37,205 nucleotides of DNA from contig JAGBTP010000009.1 in the NCBI GenBank assembly GCA_017631255.1, positions 1-37,205 of the forward strand, written 5' to 3'. The position numbers and the translations under genes are program-made. This DNA is from Alistipes sp. Its GTDB lineage: Bacteria; Bacteroidota; Bacteroidia; Bacteroidales; Rikenellaceae. Below the pieces are notes generated by a model. The model was given only the letters and a program-made list of their open reading frames with translations, was not told the origin of the DNA and made no database searches. Shown piece after piece: positions 17,381 through 27,051 of this stretch (position 1 is its first letter; each line of letters starts with the position of its first letter).

Positions 17381-17973
17381 AAGAGTTCGAGTTGCTCGGG
17401 TGAGGAGTTGAACGAGAGGCGGTGGTGGGGTGTGAGGCCGTGGTCACGGATGGCCAGGCGGTGCTCCTTGGTCGGGTAGCCCTTATTCTTTGACCAGCCG
17501 TAGGCGGGGAACTCCTCCGCAAGGTGCTCCATATACTCGTCGCGATGCGTCTTGGCGAGCACCGACGCTGCGGCAATGTTGGCATACTTGCCGTCGCCCT
17601 TGACGATGGTGCGCCACGGAATGTCGAGGTCGCTATGGAAGCGGTTGCCGTCGACGACGATATATTCGGGGCGTGTGGTGAGCGATGCCACGGCGAGGTT
17701 CATACCCTCGATTGAGGCGTTGAGGATGTTTATCTTGTCGATGCGCTCAGGGCTTACGGCGATGACGCTCCACGCCACGGCCTCACGCTCAATGATGGTG
17801 CGCAGCTCCTTGCGGCGACGCTCGGTCATCTGCTTCGAGTCGTTGAGCAGCGGGTGGTAGAAGTCCTTGGGTAGTATCACCGCCGCAGCAAAGACAGGGC
17901 CTGCGAGGCAGCCTCGTCCCGCCTCGTCGCAGCCCGCCTCTATAAGGTCGTGTTGGTAGCAGTTCTCGAGCAT
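17377..17973 (-). CDS. rnhB: Ribonuclease HII
   Basis: 198 residues. The enzyme nicks RNA in RNA/DNA hybrids, including single ribonucleotides misincorporated in DNA. Seen: the N-terminal GCDEAGRGCLAGPV with metal-binding Asp16 and Glu17, VVDGN with Asp108, KGDGKYANIAAASVLAKTHRD with Asp127 and a further Asp145, and the C-terminal GYPTKEHRLAIRDHGLTPHHR segment. All active-site residues are in place and length is typical. The start lies only 3 bases after the stop of the upstream 5'-nucleotidase-like gene, so the two are almost surely co-transcribed. Oddly, the stop codon sits inside the last unit of an 18-bp tandem array. Confidence 0.96.
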   Translation of the reverse strand: MLENCYQHDLIEAGCDEAGRGCLAGPVFAAAVILPKDFYHPLLNDSKQMTERRRKELRTIIEREAVAWSVIAVSPERIDKINILNASIEGMNLAVASLTTRPEYIVVDGNRFHSDLDIPWRTIVKGDGKYANIAAASVLAKTHRDEYMEHLAEEFPAYGWSKNKGYPTKEHRLAIRDHGLTPHHRLSFNSSPEQLELF

Positions 17974-17976
17974 AGC

Positions 17977-19476
17977 TTACTTCGTTGATTCAGTGGTTCT
18001 TATCTCTCGTTGTTTGCACTCGTTGTCGGGGGTGTAACCCTCCGCACCGAAGGAGCGCATAAGGCGGAGCATAGCCTCGCGCACGGTGATATCTGTCTGG
18101 TGCAGTGCGCGTGCTACGACATCGTCGGCGATGTAGTTTTCTGCGATATAGTTGCACATAGCAACGCGGTAGGGTCGCTCCTCAAGGTTGAATACCACAT
18201 CGAGGGCGTCGGGGGCGTTGGCGGGGGTGTCGCCGAGGATGACGCTATAAGGCACATCGCTGCGGAAGTAGAGGTAGTGCGACTCCTTATCGGGCTGCTT
18301 GGGGTTGCCGCTGTTGTACTTCTCGAGGATGAAGGCGCGCATTTCGGCGGGGGTGAGCATACCTATGTATATAGTAGATACGAAGGGGTCGTTGTTGAGG
18401 ATGTCGACGCGCTTGACATCGCCCGCAGGTATGGCGTCGATGCGCACGCCGCCGTAGTGGTAGAACGATATTTCGGGCACGAAGTCGTCGGCATAGGGGT
18501 AGCTCGCAAGCGCCTCGACGGTGAAGTTGGCAACGCCATCCTTTGTCGCTGTGGCGGTGGCAAAGCCCTCGACGGTGTTGAGCTCAGGATCGCTCGCCTT
18601 AAGCTCCTCGATGCGCTGCTCCATAGCGGGCGATGGGGTGATGGTGGCGGTGTTAATCTGCTCAAATTGAATGGCTACAATGGCGCCATCACGCACCTCG
18701 ATGTCGGCAACGGTGGCGTAGCGTATGTTCTTGTTGTTCTGCGAGATATAGATATTGTCGTGTGCCTCGGCTATGGTGTCGTGGCTATGGCCTCCTGCAA
18801 TCCAGATATCGTCGACGCCCAACGCCTCGCCCGCAAGTCTCTCTGTGAGAAGCCTATCGCTTTCGGCGCCCATATGTGAGAGGAGCACCACGAAGTCGCA
18901 CTCCGCAGCGAGGGTGGTGCAGGTGGTGTAGGCCGTCTCTATGTCGGGGCTGAAGGTGTAGTTGGTGTAGGATAGCTTGCCGCCAAGGGGGTAGCCGTTG
19001 TTGTCCGTAGCCACCACGCCAGCAAAGCCTATGTCTATGCCTGCACGGCTAAGGATGGTGTAGGGCTTGGTCTGCATCGCGCCGTTGTGCGCCTCGACAT
19101 TGGCGCATACGACCTCGAAGTCGGCCGCCGCAAGCATCGTGTCGAGCACCTCGGAGCCCTTGTCGAACTCGTGGTTGCCGAGGGTTACGACATCGAAGCC
19201 CATAGTGTTCATCAGCTTGATGAGTGGCACGCCTGGCTGCATAGCGTCGTCGATGTAGGCGTTGCCCGTAACCCTGTCGCCAGAGTCCACGATGATGACC
19301 TCACCACGCGCCTCATAGTCGTCGATTATGGTTGCGAGGTGCGGTATGGCATCTATCGAGGCGTGGATGTCGTTGGTCGAGATTATGTAGATGTGCTCGC
19401 CGTGGGTCGTTCTCTGGCGGCTGCACGCGAGGAGTGCAAGAGCCGCTATGGCAGAAAAAATTAGGTGCTTTCGCAT
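17977..19476 (-). CDS. 5'-nucleotidase/UshA-like metallophosphatase lipoprotein
   Basis: 499 residues. MRKHLIFSAIAALALLACSR gives a lipobox with Cys18, so it is exported and lipid-anchored. The N-terminal calcineurin-like phosphatase domain (about 28-270) has STNDIHA (Asp36, His38), SGDRVTG (Asp67), GNHEFD (Asn101-His102), LLSHMG (His201) and GGHSHD (His230, His232): the full two-metal site. The C-terminal domain (about 300-480) matches the substrate-binding 5_nucleotid_C fold, including NNDPFVSTIY. Members hydrolyse nucleotides, UDP-sugars or cyclic phosphodiesters in the periplasm; the exact substrate is not decidable here. It leads the operon with rnhB and is divergent from a nucleoside kinase gene, suggesting scavenging of external nucleotides. 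Confidence 0.9.
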   Translation of the reverse strand: MRKHLIFSAIAALALLACSRQRTTHGEHIYIISTNDIHASIDAIPHLATIIDDYEARGEVIIVDSGDRVTGNAYIDDAMQPGVPLIKLMNTMGFDVVTLGNHEFDKGSEVLDTMLAAADFEVVCANVEAHNGAMQTKPYTILSRAGIDIGFAGVVATDNNGYPLGGKLSYTNYTFSPDIETAYTTCTTLAAECDFVVLLSHMGAESDRLLTERLAGEALGVDDIWIAGGHSHDTIAEAHDNIYISQNNKNIRYATVADIEVRDGAIVAIQFEQINTATITPSPAMEQRIEELKASDPELNTVEGFATATATKDGVANFTVEALASYPYADDFVPEISFYHYGGVRIDAIPAGDVKRVDILNNDPFVSTIYIGMLTPAEMRAFILEKYNSGNPKQPDKESHYLYFRSDVPYSVILGDTPANAPDALDVVFNLEERPYRVAMCNYIAENYIADDVVARALHQTDITVREAMLRLMRSFGAEGYTPDNECKQREIRTTESTK

Positions 19477-19498
19477 AACTTATCAACTTTATTCGTTA

Positions 19499-19506
19499 CA
19501 AATTTA
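19499..19506 (-). promoter_or_regulatory. Candidate -7 box (TAAATTTG) for the nucleotidase-rnhB operon
   Basis: Minus strand TAAATTTG fits TAnnTTTG, 22 bases before the start at 19476. No good TTTG is present at the standard spacing. Confidence 0.4.
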
Positions 19507-19517
19507 CAAAAAATTAC

Positions 19518-19525
19518 TATCTTTA
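19518..19525 (+). promoter_or_regulatory. Candidate -7 box (TATCTTTA) for the nucleoside kinase gene
   Basis: TATCTTTA differs from TAnnTTTG only at the last base and lies 29 bases before the ATG at 19555, within the divergent 78-base interval. Confidence 0.35.
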
Positions 19526-19554
19526 CACACAATTACATAAAATTTGCTTATCAG

Positions 19555-21228
19555 ATGGCTGCGACAATAACACTTCGACTGCTCAACAACTCCGCCCAAA
19601 TGGAGGTGGAGATGGGCTCTACGCTTATGGAGGTGCTGTGCCGTGCTCGCTTTGAGAGGCCATATCCCATCCTCGCCGCAAGGGTAAATAACGAGTATAA
19701 GGAGTTGGGTTATAGGATATATAAGCCTGCCGAGGTGGAGTTCTTCGATGTGCGCCACTTCGAGGGCTACCGTGTCTACCAGCGCACCCTCTCGTTCGTT
19801 ATGCAGCGCGCATCGTATGAGCTATTCCCCAATCGCAAACTACGCATACGCCACACCCTCGGTAATGGTTTTTATGCCGAGTACGACGATGGTAAGGGCA
19901 TCACTGCGGAGCAGGCCTTAGAGCTTAAGGTTCGAATGTCGGAGTTGGTGGCGGCCGATATACCCCTTAGGCGTGAGAAGCACTTGGCTACGGAGGTGGC
20001 AGCTGAGTATGCCGAGTACGACTTCGATGACCGCATCGAGCTGCTCAATACGCGCCCTCGCCTCTACCGTACGGTGAACTATCTGGGCGATATGCCTGGC
20101 TACTTCTACGGTGCGCTGGCGCCATCGACGGGCTGCGTTGCGCACTTCGACCTTGCGCCATACTACAACGGTTTCTATGTGGCCATCCCCGCACGCAATA
20201 ACCCCGATGGTGGCGTGACGACGGCGATACACCACGACAAGATGTTCGAAATATTCCACGAGTACCAGCAGTGGATAGATATTATGGGCGTGCCCACGGT
20301 TGGCGACCTCAATCGTCGTGTTATGGAGGGCGACGCCTCGGAGCTTATCAAGATTGCGGAGGCCTTCCACGAGAATAAGATTGCCGCTATTGCCCGCTCC
20401 GTAGCCGAGGCTAATGCCGAGCGTGGTGTGCGTATGGTCCTCATCTCGGGACCATCGTCGAGTGGTAAGACCACCTTCTCGAAGCGACTCGGTGTGCAGC
20501 TTCGCGTCCTCGGTCTGGACCCTGTGCTTATCGCTCTGGACGACTACTTCGTCGATAGGGATAAGACGCCGCTCGACGAGAGTGGTAAGCCCGACTTCGA
20601 GGCTCTTGAGGCCATCGACCTTGCTACGCTCAACGACCACCTGCGTCGTCTTACGGCGGGTGAGAGTGTCGAGATCCCACGCTACGACTTCATCAGTGGT
20701 CGCCGTCAGTGGCACGAGAAGCCTCTCCAGCTTACCGACCGCTCGATACTAATCCTCGAGGGTATCCACGCCCTTAACCCTGCGCTCACGCCAGGCATCG
20801 CCGATGGCCAGAAGTTCAAGATTTACATCTCGTGCTTCACCTCGGTGGCGATGGATAACTTCTCGCGCATCCCAACGACCGACAACCGCCTCCTGCGCCG
20901 TACCATACGCGATAATGCTACGCGTGGTCATAACGCGCTGCGCACGCTCTCGATGTGGCCTATGGTGCGTAGAGGCGAGGAGAGGCATATATTCCCATAC
21001 CAGGAGAATGCCAATGTGATGTTCAACTCGTCGCTCTTCTACGAGATATCGGTGCTCAGGGCCATTGCCGAGCCTGTGCTTCGTGAGGTGCCCAATACGG
21101 AGGTCGAATATGCCGAGGTTAGGCGACTGTTGAAGTTCCTCGATAACTTCGTCCCCATATCGCCAGAGGAGATACCACCCACCTCGCTGCTTAGGGAGTT
21201 TATCGGTGGCAGCTCGTTCAAGTATTGA
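19555..21228 (+). CDS. Nucleoside kinase: N-terminal TGS/editing-like domain fused to a uridine kinase/phosphoribulokinase domain
   Basis: 557 residues. The start at 19555 is chosen because residues begin directly with a ubiquitin-like TGS domain (about 3-65: TITLRLLNNSAQMEVEMGST); the upstream frame extension to 19465 overlaps the divergent gene. Residues about 70-270 resemble the threonyl-tRNA-synthetase-associated second domain. The kinase domain (about 290-510) has the P-loop GPSSSGKTTF at 299-308, LDDYF near 330 and the lid-side RDNATRGHNA segment. Bacteroidales and Firmicutes carry this fused type, usually called uridine kinase-like nucleoside kinase; which nucleoside is phosphorylated is not evident. 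Its neighbour on the other strand encodes an exported nucleotidase, which fits a salvage role. Confidence 0.88.
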   Translation: MAATITLRLLNNSAQMEVEMGSTLMEVLCRARFERPYPILAARVNNEYKELGYRIYKPAEVEFFDVRHFEGYRVYQRTLSFVMQRASYELFPNRKLRIRHTLGNGFYAEYDDGKGITAEQALELKVRMSELVAADIPLRREKHLATEVAAEYAEYDFDDRIELLNTRPRLYRTVNYLGDMPGYFYGALAPSTGCVAHFDLAPYYNGFYVAIPARNNPDGGVTTAIHHDKMFEIFHEYQQWIDIMGVPTVGDLNRRVMEGDASELIKIAEAFHENKIAAIARSVAEANAERGVRMVLISGPSSSGKTTFSKRLGVQLRVLGLDPVLIALDDYFVDRDKTPLDESGKPDFEALEAIDLATLNDHLRRLTAGESVEIPRYDFISGRRQWHEKPLQLTDRSILILEGIHALNPALTPGIADGQKFKIYISCFTSVAMDNFSRIPTTDNRLLRRTIRDNATRGHNALRTLSMWPMVRRGEERHIFPYQENANVMFNSSLFYEISVLRAIAEPVLREVPNTEVEYAEVRRLLKFLDNFVPISPEEIPPTSLLREFIGGSSFKY

Positions 21229-21322
21229 TTCTAATGACGAGGCGCTGCATAATGGAGATTCGGTGCTGAGTCATAATATAAATATAATAGATAACCAAAA
21301 ACAACTAATAATTTAATAATCA

Positions 21323-24157
21323 ATGAAAACCTTTGATAGCTTTGTAGACCGCCACACTGGTCTTAACTCTAAGGATGACTTGCAGCAGATGCTCGCAACA
21401 ATCGGCGTAGGCTCTGTTGAGGAGCTCTTGCAGCAGGTGATACCACAGAACATCCGCCTCAAGAAGGCGCTTGACCTGCCCGAGGCAATGAGCGAGTATG
21501 AGTATGCTGCTCACATCGCTGCCCTTGCGGGTAAGAACCGCACCCTCCGCTCGTTCATCGGTATGGGCTACTACCCAAATGTAGTGCCAGCGGTGGTGTC
21601 GCGTAATGTGTTCGAGAACCCAGCTTGGTACACATCCTACACTCCATATCAGGCTGAGATTTCGCAGGGCCGCTTGGAGGCGCTGCTCAACTTCCAGACC
21701 GCCATCCTCTCGCTCACAGGTATGGAGGTGGCTAACTGCTCACTCCTCGACGAGGCTACCGCATCGGCTGAGGCTATGCTTATGATGTACGCTGCGCGCT
21801 CACGCGAGGCTGTTAAGCAGGGCCGCAACCAGCTCTTCGTCGACGAAAATATCTTCCCTCAGACCTTCGATGTGCTCATCACACGCGCTGAGCCTTTCGG
21901 CATCGAGATTATCCGTGACGACTTCGCATCGTACGAGTTCTCGGGCAAGGAGTTCGGTGCTATCCTCCAGTTCCCAGCCGCTAATGGCGAGGTGTGCGAC
22001 TATGCAGCCTTCGCTGAGAAGGCACACGGTGCAGGTGCGTTGGTAACAGCTGTTGCCGACCTCCTTTCGTTGGCACTCTTCAAGGCACCAGCCGAGTGGG
22101 GCGCAGATATCGCCGTAGGTACTACACAGCGCCTCGGTTGCCCTATGGGCTTCGGTGGTCCAAGCGCAGGCTATATGGCTACACGCGATGCCTACAAGCG
22201 TCAGATGCCAGGCCGTATCATCGGCGTATCGGTAGACCGTCTTGGCAACAAGGCCCTCCGTATGTCGCTCCAGATGCGTGAGCAGCATATCAAGCGCGAG
22301 AAGGCAACTTCGAATATCTGTACCGCTCAGGCACTTATGGCGTCGATGGTGGGCTTCTACTGTATCTACAACGGTAAGGAGGGCTTGCAGCGCGCCGCTA
22401 TGGTGGCACACACCGCAGCCGTAACAGTTAAGGAGGCACTCGAGGCTATGGGCTACAAGGTACGCACCAAGGCTCTCTTCGACACCCTCGAGGTTGAGGC
22501 CGAGGCATCGGTAATTCAGGATGCAGCCCTTGCACGCGAGGTTAACCTCTTCTATCCTAACGACGAGTGTGTTCGTATGTCGTTCGACGAGGTTACCACC
22601 GACGCAGAGATTCAGACCATCGTCGAGATCTTTGCCGAGGCACGAGGCAAGAAGGCTAAGGCCGTTAAGCGCAACGAGGTGGCAGCTATCGCCGCTGAGG
22701 TTAAGCGTGAGAGCGACTTCTTCACCGAGAGCATCTTCAACTCGTACCGCACCGAGACCGAGATGATGCGCTATATCAAGCGCCTCGAGTTGCGCGATAT
22801 CTCGCTTATGAACTCTATGATTTCGCTTGGCTCTTGTACTATGAAGCTCAACGCGGCACAGCTTATGCAGCCACTCTCACTCCCTGGCTTCCAGAATGTT
22901 CACCCATTCGCACCAGAGGATCAGGTGGAGGGCTACCGTGAGCTTATCGCCAACCTTGAGAGCTACCTTGCTACGATCACAGGCTTTGCAGGCTGTACCG
23001 TTCAGCCTAACTCAGGTGCTGCGGGCGAGTACGCTGGTCTGTTGATTATCCGTGCTTACCACCAGAGCCGTGGTCAGGGCTACCGTAACATCATCCTCAT
23101 CCCATCGTCGGCACACGGCACCAACCCTGCGTCGGCAGCTATGGCGGGTATGAAGATTGTGACCGTGGCGTGCGACCAGAATGGTAACATCGATGTTGAG
23201 GATTTGCGCAAGAAGGCCGAGGAGCACGCATCTGAGTTGTGCGGCTTGATGGTTACCTACCCATCTACCCACGGTGTCTTCGAGAGCCGTATCCGCGATA
23301 TCGTCGATGCTGTACACGATGCTGGTGGTCAGGTATATATGGACGGTGCGAATATGAACGCTCAGGTGGGCCTCACTAACCCTGGCTACATCGGCGCCGA
23401 TGTTTGTCACCTCAACCTCCACAAGACCTTCGCTATGCCTCACGGTGGTGGCGGTCCTGGTGTTGGTCCTGTTTGCGTTGCTGAGCACCTCGTTAAGTTC
23501 TTGCCTACCCACTCACTTATGGAGACAGGTGGCCAGGAGGGTATCACCGCAGTGGCATCATCACCTTGGGGCTCGGCTATGCTCCTGCCTATCACCTACG
23601 GCTACATCCGTATGCTTGGCTTCGAGGGCTTGCGCCGCTCGACAGAGATGGCTATCGTCAACGCTAACTATATGTCGTCGGCACTCAAGGATGAGTACAA
23701 GACATACTACTCTGGCGAGACTGGTCGCGTAGGTCACGAGATGATTCTCGACCTCACCCGCTTCAAGCACGACTATAACATCGACTGCGGCGACATCGCT
23801 CACCGCCTTATGGACTACGGCTACCACGCTCCAACCCTCTCATTCCCTGTTCACGAGACCTTGATGGTCGAGCCTACTGAGAGTGAGTCAAAGGCTGAGA
23901 TGGACCGCTTCATCGAGTCGCTCATCCAGATTAAGCGTGAGTGCGAGGCGGCAGCCGCTTCGGGCAATGCCGACAATGTTGTTGTCAACGCTCCTCACAC
24001 CGCTCTGGAGCTTGCTGGCGAGTGGTCACACCCATATAGCCGCACCGAGGCAGCCTTCCCATTGGAGTGGGTTGCTCAGGGTAAGTTCTTCCCTTATGTG
24101 ACTAAGATTGACAACGGCTACGGCGACCGTAACCTCGTTTGCCGCTGTATGGAGTAG
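21323..24157 (+). CDS. gcvP: Glycine dehydrogenase (decarboxylating), glycine cleavage system P protein, single-chain form
   Basis: 944 residues, close to the usual 950-960 for the single-chain homodimeric form in which both halves of the P protein are joined. It decarboxylates glycine with PLP and passes the aminomethyl group to lipoylated GcvH. The PLP lysine is Lys701 in HLNLHKTFAMPHGGGGPGVGP; other family segments are FIGMGYYPNVVPAVVSRN, NPAWYTSYTPYQAEISQGR, YMDGANMNAQVGLTNPGYIG and SSAHGTNPASA. Codon use is strongly biased, as in highly expressed genes. No gcvT or gcvH is nearby. The 94-base upstream gap is AT-rich without a clear TAnnTTTG box, so its promoter is undefined; no glycine riboswitch was recognised. 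Confidence 0.97.
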   Translation: MKTFDSFVDRHTGLNSKDDLQQMLATIGVGSVEELLQQVIPQNIRLKKALDLPEAMSEYEYAAHIAALAGKNRTLRSFIGMGYYPNVVPAVVSRNVFENPAWYTSYTPYQAEISQGRLEALLNFQTAILSLTGMEVANCSLLDEATASAEAMLMMYAARSREAVKQGRNQLFVDENIFPQTFDVLITRAEPFGIEIIRDDFASYEFSGKEFGAILQFPAANGEVCDYAAFAEKAHGAGALVTAVADLLSLALFKAPAEWGADIAVGTTQRLGCPMGFGGPSAGYMATRDAYKRQMPGRIIGVSVDRLGNKALRMSLQMREQHIKREKATSNICTAQALMASMVGFYCIYNGKEGLQRAAMVAHTAAVTVKEALEAMGYKVRTKALFDTLEVEAEASVIQDAALAREVNLFYPNDECVRMSFDEVTTDAEIQTIVEIFAEARGKKAKAVKRNEVAAIAAEVKRESDFFTESIFNSYRTETEMMRYIKRLELRDISLMNSMISLGSCTMKLNAAQLMQPLSLPGFQNVHPFAPEDQVEGYRELIANLESYLATITGFAGCTVQPNSGAAGEYAGLLIIRAYHQSRGQGYRNIILIPSSAHGTNPASAAMAGMKIVTVACDQNGNIDVEDLRKKAEEHASELCGLMVTYPSTHGVFESRIRDIVDAVHDAGGQVYMDGANMNAQVGLTNPGYIGADVCHLNLHKTFAMPHGGGGPGVGPVCVAEHLVKFLPTHSLMETGGQEGITAVASSPWGSAMLLPITYGYIRMLGFEGLRRSTEMAIVNANYMSSALKDEYKTYYSGETGRVGHEMILDLTRFKHDYNIDCGDIAHRLMDYGYHAPTLSFPVHETLMVEPTESESKAEMDRFIESLIQIKRECEAAAASGNADNVVVNAPHTALELAGEWSHPYSRTEAAFPLEWVAQGKFFPYVTKIDNGYGDRNLVCRCME

Positions 24158-24231
24158 TCTTTCGGCAAGTGGTGGGGTAAAAGTGCCGCAAGGCCTCCGC
24201 AGACTCCGTCGCTTGGTTGACAATACAAGTA

Positions 24232-24262
24232 TGAGCCTGTCCAGAGTGCTGGACGGGCTCAT
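24232..24262 (+). terminator. Terminator after gcvP
   Basis: GAGCCTGTCCAG pairs with CTGGACGGGCTC around a short AGTG loop, followed by ATTGTATAAC. The stem is long with one mismatch; the T run is weak. It lies between gcvP and the GH97 gene. Confidence 0.7.
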
Positions 24263-24301
24263 TGTATAACTAAATTGTAACCCATTTTAACACTGAGGAT
24301 T

Positions 24302-26368
24302 ATGCGAATACTTAACTCCTTGTCTATCATCCTTGCGCTGCTCTTGTCGGGCTGTGCGCAGGGCTTAGATAGCGACACAACCCTCACCTCGCCCGATGGT
24401 CGTATTACCGTTACGCTCGACCTAAACCATAGCGGCGAGCCCTGCTATACCCTTGCCTTCGATGGTGAGACCATCGTCAACGAGTCACGCCTTGGCCTCG
24501 TTACTACGGATGCCGACCTTACCTACGGCCTCTCGCTTGTGAGCAGCGAGCGTAGCGCGCACAATAGCTCGTGGGAGACGGTGTGGGGTCAGCAGGCCGT
24601 TATCGAGGATAACTACAACGCCCTTACGGCACACTATATCAATGGTGTGGGCGAGGGCCTAAGCATTGAGCTGCGCCTCTACAACGACGGCCTCGGCCTG
24701 CGCTATACGCTCGATGGCGAAGGTAGTGCTATGATTACCGATGAGCGTACCGAGTTTGTGCTTGCGGGCGACTACGAGACGCATTGGATTGCAGGTAGTT
24801 ATGACGATGACGAGTTCGCATATATGCACACGCCACTGTCGGGTATCACGCTCGAGAATATGAACCACTCGTCGGCAGGCGACCGCAAGCTGCCATACCC
24901 ATCGGTGAATACGCCTGTGACTATGGTGACCGAGGATGGTGTGCATATCGCTATCCACGAGGCGGCACTCTGGCACTATGCCGCTATGTCGCTCAGGTAC
25001 GATGCCCAGCGTAATGTCTTCACCTCGGACCTGGCCGCTGTGGGCGATGTTAAGAGCCTCGTAACGCTGCCATTTTCAACGCCTTGGCGCACGATTATCG
25101 TGGGCGATAGGGCGGGCTCGCTTGTCGAGTCGACCCTCGTTCTCAACCTCAACGAGCCTTGCCGCTTGGATGATACCTCGTGGATTAAGCCTATGAAGTA
25201 TGTCGGCGTGTGGTGGGAGATGCACCTCAAGCTCTCAACTTGGGATATGGACGGCGCCGCACAGCACTGCGCTACGACAGAGAATGTCAAGCGCTACATC
25301 GACTTTGCTGCCGAGAACGGCTTTGGTGGCGTGCTTGTCGAGGGCTGGAACTACGGCTGGGGCAGCAGCGAGAGGTTCGACTACTCGCTTCCATACCCCG
25401 ACTTCGACATCGAGGAGATTGTCGCCTATGGCAAGGAGCGAGGCGTGATGCTTATCGGCCACCACGAGACCTACGCTAATGTCGACAACTACGAGGCACA
25501 ACTCGAGGATGCCTACGACTACTACGAGGCGTGTGGCGTGGGCTCTGTTAAGACGGGATATGTAGGCGTCATCCGTGACCGCCTGCACAACAGTCGTGAG
25601 ATGGTCGACCACTATAATTGGAGCGTCGTGGAGGCTGCTGAGCGCCACCTTACCGTCGATATACACGAGCCTGTGCACCCTACGGGCATATGCCGCACCT
25701 ATCCTAACTTGGTTAGTGCCGAGGGTATGCGAGGCCAGGAGTGGCAGGCCTGGAACCGTGGCAACTCCATCGACCACAACCCTACGCTGCCCTTCACGCG
25801 TAACCTTGCAGGAGCTATGGACTTCACGCCAGGCATCTTCGATGTTAGGTACCATAATACGGTAAATAGCGCCGCCAAGAATGAGGATTATGCCGTTCTT
25901 GCAAACCACGAGTATGAGTACTTCGTCAACTCGACTCTGGCGCACCAGCTCGCCCTCTATGTGGTATTTTATAGCCCTATACAGATGGCTGCCGACTTGC
26001 CTGACAACTACCGCGAACACCCTAAGGCTCTGGAGTTTATCCGCAATGTGCCTGTCGATTGGGCCTTTACGCGCGTGCCTGAGGCTAAGGTGGGTGACTA
26101 CTGCGTTACGGTGCGCAAGGATCGTAACTCGGATAATTGGTATGTGGGCGCTATCACCGACGACGAGGCACGCGATGTGACCCTTGCATTCGACTTCCTC
26201 GATGCCGATACCATCTACACTGCCACCATCTATCGTGATGGTAATCGTGCTGGCTGGAATAGCTACCCCGTAGACTATGTTGTCGAGGAGTGCACCGTTA
26301 CAAGTGTCGACACCCTCAAGCTCCATATGGCTTCGGGTGGTGGCTTCGCAATCGAGCTGCGTAAGTAG
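24302..26368 (+). CDS. Glycoside hydrolase family 97, SusB-like alpha-glucosidase lipoprotein
   Basis: 688 residues. MRILNSLSIILALLLSGCAQ gives lipid Cys18. An N-terminal beta-sandwich (about 25-270), a (beta/alpha)8 barrel (about 275-560) and a C-terminal beta domain match GH97. The catalytic region aligns by eye with Bacteroides SusB: HHETYAN (Glu389), the KTGYVG strand, DIHEPVHPTGICRTYPNL (Glu456) and RGQEW (Glu480), with the spacing expected for the SusB residues Glu439, Glu508 and Glu532. All three glutamates are kept, so I infer the inverting, calcium-dependent type acting on alpha-glucosides, not the retaining Asp type. It stands alone without SusC/SusD genes. It may feed glucose from maltodextrins toward the glycogen enzymes encoded further right; that link is inference. 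Confidence 0.93.
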   Translation: MRILNSLSIILALLLSGCAQGLDSDTTLTSPDGRITVTLDLNHSGEPCYTLAFDGETIVNESRLGLVTTDADLTYGLSLVSSERSAHNSSWETVWGQQAVIEDNYNALTAHYINGVGEGLSIELRLYNDGLGLRYTLDGEGSAMITDERTEFVLAGDYETHWIAGSYDDDEFAYMHTPLSGITLENMNHSSAGDRKLPYPSVNTPVTMVTEDGVHIAIHEAALWHYAAMSLRYDAQRNVFTSDLAAVGDVKSLVTLPFSTPWRTIIVGDRAGSLVESTLVLNLNEPCRLDDTSWIKPMKYVGVWWEMHLKLSTWDMDGAAQHCATTENVKRYIDFAAENGFGGVLVEGWNYGWGSSERFDYSLPYPDFDIEEIVAYGKERGVMLIGHHETYANVDNYEAQLEDAYDYYEACGVGSVKTGYVGVIRDRLHNSREMVDHYNWSVVEAAERHLTVDIHEPVHPTGICRTYPNLVSAEGMRGQEWQAWNRGNSIDHNPTLPFTRNLAGAMDFTPGIFDVRYHNTVNSAAKNEDYAVLANHEYEYFVNSTLAHQLALYVVFYSPIQMAADLPDNYREHPKALEFIRNVPVDWAFTRVPEAKVGDYCVTVRKDRNSDNWYVGAITDDEARDVTLAFDFLDADTIYTATIYRDGNRAGWNSYPVDYVVEECTVTSVDTLKLHMASGGGFAIELRK

Positions 26369-26423
26369 CGAGATTTGGTAATGCGTGATGTCGCGCACGC
26401 ACACACTACATCATCAAAATGAA

Positions 26424-26449
26424 CAGCCCTGCTGATACCAGCAGGGCTG
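26424..26449. terminator. Bidirectional terminator between the GH97 gene and dut
   Basis: CAGCCCTGCTG (26424-26434) and CAGCAGGGCTG (26439-26449) form a perfect 11-bp stem with a 4-base loop. T-rich sequence follows in both directions. It sits between two convergent genes. Confidence 0.8.
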
Positions 26450-26470
26450 CGTGTTTATACATATTGAGGC

Positions 26471-26510
26471 ATTGGCTGCCTTTGTGGAGCATTGGCTGCC
26501 TTTGTGGAGC
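26471..26510. repeat. Perfect 20-bp tandem duplication
   Basis: ATTGGCTGCCTTTGTGGAGC at 26471-26490 is repeated without a mismatch at 26491-26510, in the gap before the dut stop codon. Perfect identity suggests a recent duplication. Confidence 0.85.
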
Positions 26511-26530
26511 ATTACTTATATAAGTACCAC

Positions 26531-26962
26531 CTACTTACCCGTTGAGCCGAAGCCGCCAGCACCACGGTCGGTCTCGTCGAGAGACTCCACTGCGTCCCAC
26601 TCGACCTTCTCGTAGCGCGCTACGACCATCTGTGCAATGCGCTCGCCGGGGTTGATGACAAAGGGCTCGTTCGAGAGGTTCACGAGGATAACCTTAATCT
26701 CGCCTCGGTAGTCGGCATCTATCGTGCCAGGTGAGTTGAGCACCGTGATACCGTGCTTTGCCGCAAGGCCACTGCGTGGTCGCACCTGTGCCTCGGTGCC
26801 GTCGGGCAGGGCTATGTACAACCCTGTTGGCACCATCGCGCGCTGCAACGGTGCGAGGGTAATAGGCTCCTCGATGTTTGCCTTGAGGTCCATACCCGCC
26901 GACTTTTCGGTGGCATAGAATGGCGTCTCGTACGCCGACTTATTGACTATCTGTACCTTCAT
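26531..26962 (-). CDS. dut: Deoxyuridine 5'-triphosphate nucleotidohydrolase (dUTPase)
   Basis: 143 residues, cytoplasmic trimer type. It hydrolyses dUTP to dUMP, keeping uracil out of DNA and supplying thymidylate synthesis. All five trimeric dUTPase motifs are visible: AGMDLKA (22-28), PRSGLAAK (62-69), [10 protein letters not shown] (79-88), GERIAQ (106-111) and [10 protein letters not shown] (133-142). Length is typical. It has its own consensus promoter and ends against a bidirectional terminator, so it appears to be monocistronic. Confidence 0.97.
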   Translation of the reverse strand: MKVQIVNKSAYETPFYATEKSAGMDLKANIEEPITLAPLQRAMVPTGLYIALPDGTEAQVRPRSGLAAKHGITVLNSPGTIDADYRGEIKVILVNLSNEPFVINPGERIAQMVVARYEKVEWDAVESLDETDRGAGGFGSTGK

Positions 26963-26992
26963 AGTATGGTGTTATTGTTTTGTTTCCATCCT

Positions 26993-27023
26993 CAAAGGTA
27001 CGAAAAATAGTGCTACGAGCAAA
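26993..27023 (-). promoter_or_regulatory. Consensus Bacteroidetes promoter for dut
   Basis: On the minus strand TTTG (27023-27020), a 19-base spacer and TACCTTTG (27000-26993) match the -33/-7 consensus, 30 bases before the start codon. Confidence 0.8.
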
Positions 27024-27051
27024 GCGTTGCGCGCTGTAAAGTGTGCCCCGC

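Noticed and set aside
21229-21322. Glycine riboswitch upstream of gcvP
   Set aside because: The gap is only 94 bases, AT-rich, and shows no paired aptamer architecture.
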